Positions 5,387 to 14,300 of a stretch of 14,552 bases of DNA are shown here, in pieces. This DNA is from an uncultured Clostridia bacterium (GTDB lineage Bacteria; Bacillota; Clostridia; Oscillospirales; Acutalibacteraceae). The position numbers were made by a program, and so were the translations under genes. The stretch spans positions 1 through 14,552 of the forward strand of contig CALEIO010000095.1 in the NCBI GenBank assembly GCA_937875885.1, written 5' to 3'. The notes below the pieces were generated by a model, which was not told where the DNA came from, searched no databases, and worked only from the letters and a program-made list of their open reading frames with translations. Position 1 is the first letter of the stretch; each line of letters begins with the position of its first letter.

Positions 5387-8300
5387 TTATTCAAACACAG
5401 TGTTTTCAGGTGCGTTCACTAAAGTTGTACCTGTGGGATAAATGTTGAGGGTCTGAACGTTACTGATGTAAGTTGTTACCTCACCATCGGGAGTTTCTAC
5501 AACAATGTAAGAATAGATGTTATAGAATCTCTTCTGATAGGACTCAGTATTATTGAATGCCAATGTAAAGAGATATCTGTTCTTGTTTGTCATTGTGTAG
5601 TTAGATGTGTCGTAGAGAGTACAGTATGTACCTACAGAAGTCATACCATTCTTCTTGTTCAGGATTACGCTCTCAAGAATCTTGGAATCAGTTGCTGTGC
5701 CGTAGTTCTTATCCTTAGCTGCTGCAAGAGCATCTTCGTATGTGGGATAAGCATCTGTACCGGGTGCAAATGAGCCAACCTGCTCAAGAACAATACCTGT
5801 TGATACCTTATAACCTGCATCAATGAGAGACTGGATTGTTACGTGTGCGCCAAGAGGATTATTGCCGCGGTCCTCGAAGCCTTCATCACCATAGAAGTAA
5901 GGTGTAAGAACGTTAACAACGTACTCGGCTGTAACTGTATCCTTCTTGTTGGAGCCATCCTCATTACTGGACTGCTCACGACCGTAAGCGGGCTCGTCGA
6001 TAGTTACGTTGAAGTCGTAGCTGTCTGTCTCTTCATAGTTGATATTCATATCACCGGTTACACGGTAAGAGTAGTTAGGACCATAAGTAAGGATAAGGTC
6101 TACGCCCTCTGTGTAGCGGCCATCGTTGTTTACATCGCTGTACCAGAAGCCCTTTGTAGAGATTGTAGCATCAACTTCACGGATATCGATTGAATATACA
6201 GAGTTGTAAATCTGCTGTGTAACGATAACGTAATCGCCAACCTGTGATGTGATTGTGAACATCTTATCAGGTTCTGTAGCCCAGAGTACGAATGTCATTG
6301 TATCGTACATTGCGCTGTTGATGATCCAGTTAATGTCCTTAGAATGATTTGTGATGTAAGGTGCATTAGCAAGAATTGTGTTTACCCAACCGTCGCCACT
6401 GATGTATGCAGGTGTGTAGGGCTGGAAGTTGTTACCAGCGAAACCTTCAATTTCATCAATTGTGAGTGTGTAAGGAACATAAAGTGTCTTAACCTCACCG
6501 TTACGGTCTGTGTAGTTGTAAACCAGTGTTACTTCTGCTGATACGGGAACGAGATCGGAGTACAGAGTCATGCTGTAGGAATCATCTTCCTTAACAATGT
6601 ACTCGAACTGGAAGTAAACCATATCGGAGCGACCAACAACTGTACCCTTGTTCTTAAAGAGGTTATCGAGAGAATCAACACCAACTTCCTCGAAGGATGT
6701 GAAGCCGTTCTTCTCCATTGCCTCAATGTACCAAGCGTAGAACTTGTCTGCGCCTACTGCATCTGTAGCGATTGTGATAACCAGCTTATCGCCGGGACGT
6801 GCCTCAACGAATGCTGAATCTGTAAGTGTGAGCTCTGTGGAAACACCAAGAGTTGTGTTGGTGATACCAACATAGAGCTGTGCGTTACCGCCGTGTGCTG
6901 TGGGAATGTAACCCTGAGTTGTAGCGGAACCTGTGTAGAGATAGTGGTTAACGTAGAAGTTACCCTTTGACATCTCCTCGAATACAGCTGTGTAAGTTGT
7001 ACCTACTGCTGCAAATACAACATAGGATCTGTTTGTAGAGAAGAGTGTGCCGTCTGCAGAGTACCAACCAATGAACTTGTAGCCTCTTGCAGGTGTTGCA
7101 GTCAGAGTAATCTCTGTACCACGCTTAACATCAAGTGTCTGGTAAGAAACATTGATGTAGCCGCTACCGTAAGTAGCAACGTTTACGGGGCTGGATGTGT
7201 TAACTGTGAAGGAGTTACCGCCGTTAGTTGTAATACCAACGTTTCCAGAAACATTGATTGTTACGTCAAGGTTGCTGTCGCCGTACCACTCACCGTCGTA
7301 ACGTGTGCCTGTGCCCTCTTCCTTCTCGTTTGCAGCTTCATAGCTGATGAAGCACATCTGGTTCTTGTAAGCCTCAAGGATTGTCCAGATTGCGGAATCC
7401 TTATCGTGGAGCTCATAAGAGAAGCAGCTGCCGAGGAAGTTGCCGTATGCATCGTAGAGGTAACACTTAACGTAGTAGTCACCGCTGAGAGGACCTTCGT
7501 GTGAAGGTGTGTTACCAGCCTGAACGATGTAAAGTGCATTAGCTATATCGAGTGTTGCATAGATGGACTCGATGCTGTTACCGAAGATATCGGTCTTGAT
7601 CTTAGAGTAGTCTGTGTACTCTACGAAGTTAAAGTTGTTAAGGTAGATGTTAGTATCGTCTTCTACTCTGCCGGAGTTAAGATCATCATTTGTATTCTTG
7701 ATTACAAATGTGATGTTATCCTTACCATCTTCGAGAAGAGCCATGAACTCGTAGAAGTCGTAAGACTGGAGAGTGTCATAGTCAACAACAACTGTGTTGA
7801 ACTTATCGTTCTTTGCGTAGTTGTTGAAGATGATGCCGGAAACAGGTGTACCTGTGGAAGATGTTGTTTCTACGAATGCGTAATAAACGCCATCAAGACC
7901 AGCAACGGGAACCATGAGCTGACCTGCGAACAGACCGAACTGCTCATAATCGAGGATATCCTCGTTGTTATACCAGGTATAAACAGAGAGATACTCGTTC
8001 CAGTTTTCGATGCTCTTGTCTGCTACTGCGTAAACAGTTACCTGTGTTACACCGTGTGCAGCAAGCCAGTTGTTTGTATGATAATATACGGGAACGATGT
8101 TTGTCATATCCTCTGTGAAGGTGTAAGAACCGGAGTAGAGGCCGTTACCCATATTGTATGCTGCTACAAACTCTGTACCGTTAACTACCCAACCATATAC
8201 GTAGTAATCGTAACTGCCGAAGCCGTTGTCGTTAACCTGTGTATAGAATGTGATGGGTGTGCCGGGAAGTACCTGAGCTGCATCGTAAACATCGAAGCTT

Positions 8301-11300
8301 GTTACGGAGATTACATCCTTCATCTCGAAGTAAGTGTTACCTACTCTGTCGTTGGAAGTAATCATATTTTCATCTGTGCTGTTAGTACCGCGGCCGTCTG
8401 TACCGATAACTGTGATAGCAGATACAAGAGCCTTTGTCTTCCAGCTGAACTCACCTGTTACAGGATTGAATGTAAATGTTACATCATAAGCTGCTGTGAG
8501 GTCATAGGGGTTAATCTCAACCTTAACAAAGTTGGGATTCTCTGTGTACATACCGATGTAATCAAGAATCTGGGGATTATCTGTCTTACCACTGTACTCA
8601 GCGTTCCAGAACTCGGAAAGCTCGTTTGTGGGGTTAACATAGATGTAACCGTCAGATGTGTTGTTTACAGAAATTGTAATGCTGTATGTACCATCGCCAT
8701 TGTCAACGTCAAACTTGAACAGATCCTCTGCAGAGTGGTTTACACCATTCCAGATACCCTGGAGGTAGTAACCCTTCTCAACGTATGTACCTGCATAGTT
8801 TGTCTTGTTGTTGTAGAGGTTAGGTGTAACGTCACTGAACTCTACCTGATGCTTGTCTGTTCCGTCATTGAACTGAATGTCAGTTGAATCAACAGGAATG
8901 TAACCTACCCAGTATCCGGATGCAGAATCGTATGTCATCTGCTCGCCGGGCCATGTTACGGAAGGAATATCACTACCCCAGTAGTAGATGTAGGGCTGAT
9001 TCCAACCTGCTTCGTTGTTGAGGTAAATCTTGCGGTAAACCTGTACGAACATTGCAGTAGCTGTTACATCGTCTGTAGCAACGATATTGAATACCTTGTC
9101 AAGACGAGTTGTGCCGTCTGCTTCGTAGTAGTCACCCTGGATTGACCAACCTGCAAACTCATAGAGCTTGTCGGTTACAACTGCTGTGAGAGTGATTGTC
9201 TCGAACTGGCCGATTGTGATTGTCTGAGTAGAACCTGCCTTTGTGGAAGCTGTCTGTCCACCGGAAACAGCTGTTGCATTACCTGCTGCCAGAGGCTTAG
9301 CGTCGATTGTTACATCGATCATCTTGATCTGCTGCCAGGAGATGCTTACTGTGTGGTTCTCGTTGATGTTGGAGATGGAGATCTCTTTATTGAGAGCGAT
9401 CTTTGCATCGTCAACTGTCCACTCGTAAACTGCATAACCTTCTTTAGCTTCAGCCTTGAACTTAGCAGTAGTGCCTGCAAATACTGTGATAACTTCACCA
9501 TTTGCGTTAACAGGCTTGTTGTTGTAGTAGATTGTACCCATGCTGCTGTCGTAGGACTGAACAGTGATTGTGTATGCAGCCTTGGGTGAGTAGCGGATTT
9601 CTACATCCTGATCCTCAGAAATCTGGTTGATTGTTACAGACTTTGCAATAACACCAACGTTAGAGTTTGTGAAGAGCACGTCACCGTTGGAAACGATGCT
9701 GCTGATGTAGTAACCCTCGGGTGCTGTAGCAACAAGTGTTACGTTGTCGCCGTTGAATGCCTGAACTGTACCGTTTGCAGTTGTGATTGTTACATCACCG
9801 ATTGTAACTGTACCAACGCCACCAATCTGCTTGATGTTAACCAGATTGTATGTACGCTTCTTCAGGTTCTCGTAAGCCTCTCTCAGATCAGAGAGAACAT
9901 CGTTAATGTTTGTCTGAGTGGAAGCCTTATTACCGGATGCATTGTATGCAGCCTGGTAAGCCTCAACAAATGCGTTCCAGGTAACTGTTGTGTAGTTATC
10001 TGCGTTAACGCCGTTGTTGTAAGTGTTTGTTACCTGACCGATGTAGTCGAGAAGCTCACGACGTGTGGTAACAATAACTGTACCATTGTTGTCGGAGATC
10101 CAGATCTCACCTACACCTGCCCAGTTGCCGCTCTTATAGAGGAGGCTCTGGAGGTAGTAGTCAGCGGTCTGACCGCCTGTACCGTTGAGGATAGCACCAA
10201 TCTCTGTGGAGTATCCGAGAGTCATGCTAACGTTTGTTGTCTTCCAGTTAACGCCGTTGAAAGGTGTTGTCTGGGACATTGTTGTGCCGGACCACTCACC
10301 TGCAGGATAGCTCATTGCGCCGCTGCTGTTCTTCTCCCACATGTAGAGGTTGTAGTAGTTGTTTGTGGAGAATGCGTGAACTGTGAGTGTTACGCCCTGT
10401 ACATACTCACCGCTTACAACAAGGTTAGACAAGGGTCTGATTACAAACTCCATAGATGTGAGTGTACCGGAGATGATCTCGTAGTCACCTGTAATTGTCC
10501 AGGTCTTAAAGCTGTACTTGCTGTTGGGTGTAGCTGTAAGAGTTACAGTGTTATCGTAAACTACAGATGTTGCAGATGTTGTAGATGTACCACCTGTTGT
10601 CTGGTTTACAGTAACTGTGTAAGTGTTGGGTGTGAACTGAGCAACAATTGTCATGTCGCTTTTTACTTCGTCGAAGTCTTTTCTGCTCCAACCGGAGAAT
10701 TCGTAGTGCTCACGATCAGGTACTGTGGGAGCAACTGCTGCTGAACCGTACTCAACTGCCTGAGAGCTGAGGATTGAACCGTCGTAGTTCTGGAATGTTA
10801 CGGTAAATGTTCTCTTTGAGGATGCATACTGAGCAAAGATCTCTGTATTACCCTGAATGTTTGTGAAGTCCTTATCCCAGCCGGTGAATGTGTACTCGTA
10901 CGTATCATCTGCTTCTCTGTAGGGATTCAGGGGAGCTGCTGCGCTCTGGCCCTTCTTAACACTCTGTGTGCTGAGAACTGTACCATCGTAATCCTTAAAT
11001 ACTACTGTGTACTCAGGAGCATCGTAGATAACCTGCATCTGCTTGGTCTGCTTATTGAACTGGAATTCATAAGTACCACCAACAGCCTGGAGAGTGATGT
11101 TGCCATCTGTTGTAGCAGTGGACCACCAACCATTTGTGTTGTCATAAACAGTGCCGCCGTTACCGAACCATGTATCCTTGGGATACTGGAACTTGAACTC
11201 GTACTTGCCTGCCTCAAGGTTTGCAGTGTAGCTGTAAATATTGGCGTTTGCAGCAGAAGCTGTCATCACTACAGGCTCCCATGCTGTTGTATCGCCTACG

Positions 11301-14300
11301 AGATAAACGTTGTTATCCTTGAGTCTGAGTGTAACTGTAAGGTTACTTGTGATGTAAGAGAAGTCCTGGGGATCCCAGTAGCTTGTGTAGCCTGCAGGAA
11401 TTGCGGGCTTGCCGGGAGCTGTAGCAGCCTTACCGTATGCTACCTGCTGCTCCTTGAGAATTGTACCATCGTAGCTTACGAATGTAACTGTGTAAGTGAT
11501 GGAAGTACTTGTAAATACAGCCTTTGTTGTAGTGTTACCTGTGATGTAGCTGAGGTCCTTATCCCATCCGTAGAAGGAGTAAACCTTACCATTCTGGGGA
11601 CTTCTTGTGGGAAGATTCTCGGGACCTGCTGCTGCCTTACCATACTCAACCTGCTCGGAGTAGTAGAATTCGCCGTTGTAGTTATAGTATGTAACAGTGT
11701 ACTTGTTAACTGTCTGGTTGTATGTAGCAGTTACTGTAATGTTCGCCTGAACATTTGTGAAGTCCTTATCCCAACCCTTGAAGGTGTAGCTGTACTGAAC
11801 GTCGCTAGCCTTTGTGGGTGTTGCGGGAGCTGTAGCTGCACTACCGTACTCAACGCTCTGTGTGGAGAGAACTGAGTTATCCCAGTTTACAAATGTTACA
11901 GTGTACTTGTTCTTTGTGGAAGTGTACTGAGCTGTAAATGTCTTGTTGCTCTCGGAAACAGGATTGCTGATACTGGGTGTCCAGCCGGAGAATGTGTAGG
12001 TGTACTCTGCTGTACCAGGTCTGGAAGGTGTAGGTGCATAAGCTGCTGCTGACTCACCTGCGGGAACCTTCTTTGTTGTAATAACAGAGCCGTCCCAGTT
12101 CTTGAAGGTTACTTCTACAGCTGTGGAAACGTAGATAACCTCGAAGCGCCAGGTATCCTTGTTGAACTTGAAGGTGTAGAGACCACCTGTAGCGTCGAGC
12201 TTGATGTTGCCTCTGTCCTGACCAAGATCCCAGGGATTGGATGCGCCGTTATAGTTTGTGGTATCTGTAATAGTACCGTTGTTGCCCAGCCACTGATCCT
12301 TGTAGATGAACTTGAACTCGTAAGAGCCTGCTGCAAGTTCAACAGTCATAGTAGCTGTCTGGTTGTAGGTCATAGTGATCTTGGAGAGATTTGCATCTAT
12401 CTTATCCCAAGATGTGAATGAACCCATCAGATAAACGTTGTTATCTTCCCACAATGCTGTGATTGTTGTGTTAGCTGTGATGTTTGAGTAAGAACCATCC
12501 CAACCGATGAAGTTCCAACCATCAGTACGTGTGGGGTTAGAGGGAGCCTTAGCAGCTGTGCCGTACTTAACAGACTGAGTTGAATATACATAGCCATCGT
12601 GGTCTACAAACTTAACTGTGTAGTAGTTATCTGTCTGTGTGTAGGTAGCTGTAACTGTAAGGTTAGCTGTAACCTTGTTGTATGCCTTGTCCCAACCCTT
12701 AAATGTGTAGGTGTACTGAGCGTCTGCTGCTCTGGAGGGGTTGGTGGTGGGAGCCTTAGCGGCTGCACCGTGCTCTACTACCTGAGTAGAAAGAACTGTG
12801 CCGTCCCAGTTTACGAACTTAACTGTGTAAGTCTTGATAGCGTAAGTAGCCTTAACTGTAAGGTCACCTGTAATCTTGGAGAAGTCTGCGCTCCAACCGG
12901 AGAAGTTGTAACCATCTCTTGTGGGAGTTGCAGGAGCTGTAGCAGCCTTGCCGTACTCTACCTGAGAGGTCTGGAGAACTGTTCCGTCGTGATCCTTGAA
13001 TGTTACGGTGTACTTGTTAACAGTCTGGTTGAACTTAGCTGTAACAGTAAGATCGGAGCGAACACCTGTGAAGTCTTTATCCCAACCTGCGAATGTGTAG
13101 GTGTACTGAGCAGTAGCTGCCTTTGTGGGATCTGCAGGAGCCTTGGCGTTCTCGCCGCGGTTAACCTTCTGTGTGCTTACTGTCTTACCGTCGCTGATAA
13201 ACTTAACTGTGTAAACGATGGGAGTGTGCTTAATCTCGAATCTGTGGTTTGACTTGTTGAAGGTGAAGGTGTATGTACCACCAATTGCATTGAGTACGCA
13301 GTTGTTGCCTTCGTATGTCTCCCAGGGATTGGAGCTGCCTGCATCGTCTGTTGTGTTAGTTACGGTACCGTTGTTTGAGTACCATACATCGTTGTAAACG
13401 AACTTGAACTCGTATGTTTTCTCGTCGAGAGTAAGAGTCATAGAGGATGTGCTGCCGTATGTCATTGTAGAAGCAGCTTTCTTATCCCATGTACCTGTTA
13501 CACCCATGAGGTAAACGTTGTCATCACGATACTGTGCTGTTACTGTGAGAGCACCTGTGATGTTGGAGAAGTCCTTATCCCATCCGATGAATACCCAACC
13601 GTCGGAACGTGTGGGATTGGAGGGAGCTGTTGCAGCACTGCCATACTTGACAGAGGGAGATGCGATAACAGAGCCGTCGTAATCCTTGAAGGTTACTGTG
13701 TAGCTTCTAACGCTCTCTGTGTATGTTGCTGTAACTGTGAGATTGCTTGTAACGTTAGTATATGCCTTATCCCAACCCTTGAATGTGTAGCTGTACTTTT
13801 CTGTGGAGGGTTTTGTGGGAGTATCTGTGGGAGCTGAAGCGTCAGAGCCGTGGTTAACAACCTGAGACTTAAGCTGAGTACCATCGTAGTTTACAAACTT
13901 AACTGTGTAAGTCTTAATTGCAAACTGAGCAGTTGCTGTGATGGTCTTGCCGCTGGAGATAGGCTTGATTGTAATCTCCTGGCTGTTTACGGAACCTGAA
14001 GTAATCTTATAGTCAGTACCCTCTGTGCCGCCTGTAATGTTCCACTTAACAAAGTTGTGGCTTGCAGCGGGAGTAGCTGTTGAAGATTTAGTTGCGGGGT
14101 AAGTAAGAGTATGTGTACCTGCATTGCTTACAGAACCGCCTGTGCTTGTAGCATAAACAACCTTGTTGGAGTTAGCTGTGAAAGCAGCTGTAACAGTGAT
14201 TGTCTTGCCGTTTGTGATAACCTTAACGCCGATTGTAGCAGAGGTAAGAGAACCTGTGCTTACTGTGTAGTCGGTGCCTTCGGTGCCGCCTGTGATAGAC

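Larger units (their letters stand above)
10625..13921 (-). repeat. Array of twelve InlB B-type (Flg_new) repeats interrupted by three starch-binding-like modules
   Basis: Each repeat is 60-70 residues on the plan 'YTVTFxxxDGxxLxxQxVxYGxAAxAPxxP ... YxFxGWDxxFxxVxxxxTVTAxY'. They lie at 13526-13921 (two), 12446-13216 (four), 11318-12121 (four) and 10625-11017 (two). The first repeat of each block pairs with later ones: 'AIKTYTVKFVN' begins both the one at 13921 and the one near 12840. The repeats at 13711-13526 and just before 12445 share 'APSNPTR.DGW.FIGWD'. This family occurs in listerial internalin and other Gram-positive surface proteins, where it acts as a rigid stalk or ligand-binding repeat. 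Confidence 0.9.

Noticed and set aside
8054..8887. Plus-strand open frame of 277 residues
   Set aside because: It is antisense to the giant gene, is Cys/Val/Ile-rich with no domain, and its openness comes from the Thr/Val/Tyr-rich codon pattern of the real strand. The giant frame has recognisable domains on both sides.
12599..13252. Plus-strand open frame of 217 residues, Cys-rich
   Set aside because: This is a shadow of the InlB repeat array; periodic Cys and Leu arise from the complement of repeated Thr and Ala codons.
5387..13507. Start of the giant protein at the ATG 13507
   Set aside because: The same frame stays open to the window edge and encodes matching repeat domains upstream; the Met is the M of the NVYLMG module motif found again at the next copy.
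10625..13921. Regular repeats considered as a CRISPR or satellite array
   Set aside because: Units are about 190-210 bases, diverged, and keep one reading frame with protein-level conservation. They are coding domain repeats, with no short identical direct repeats and spacers.
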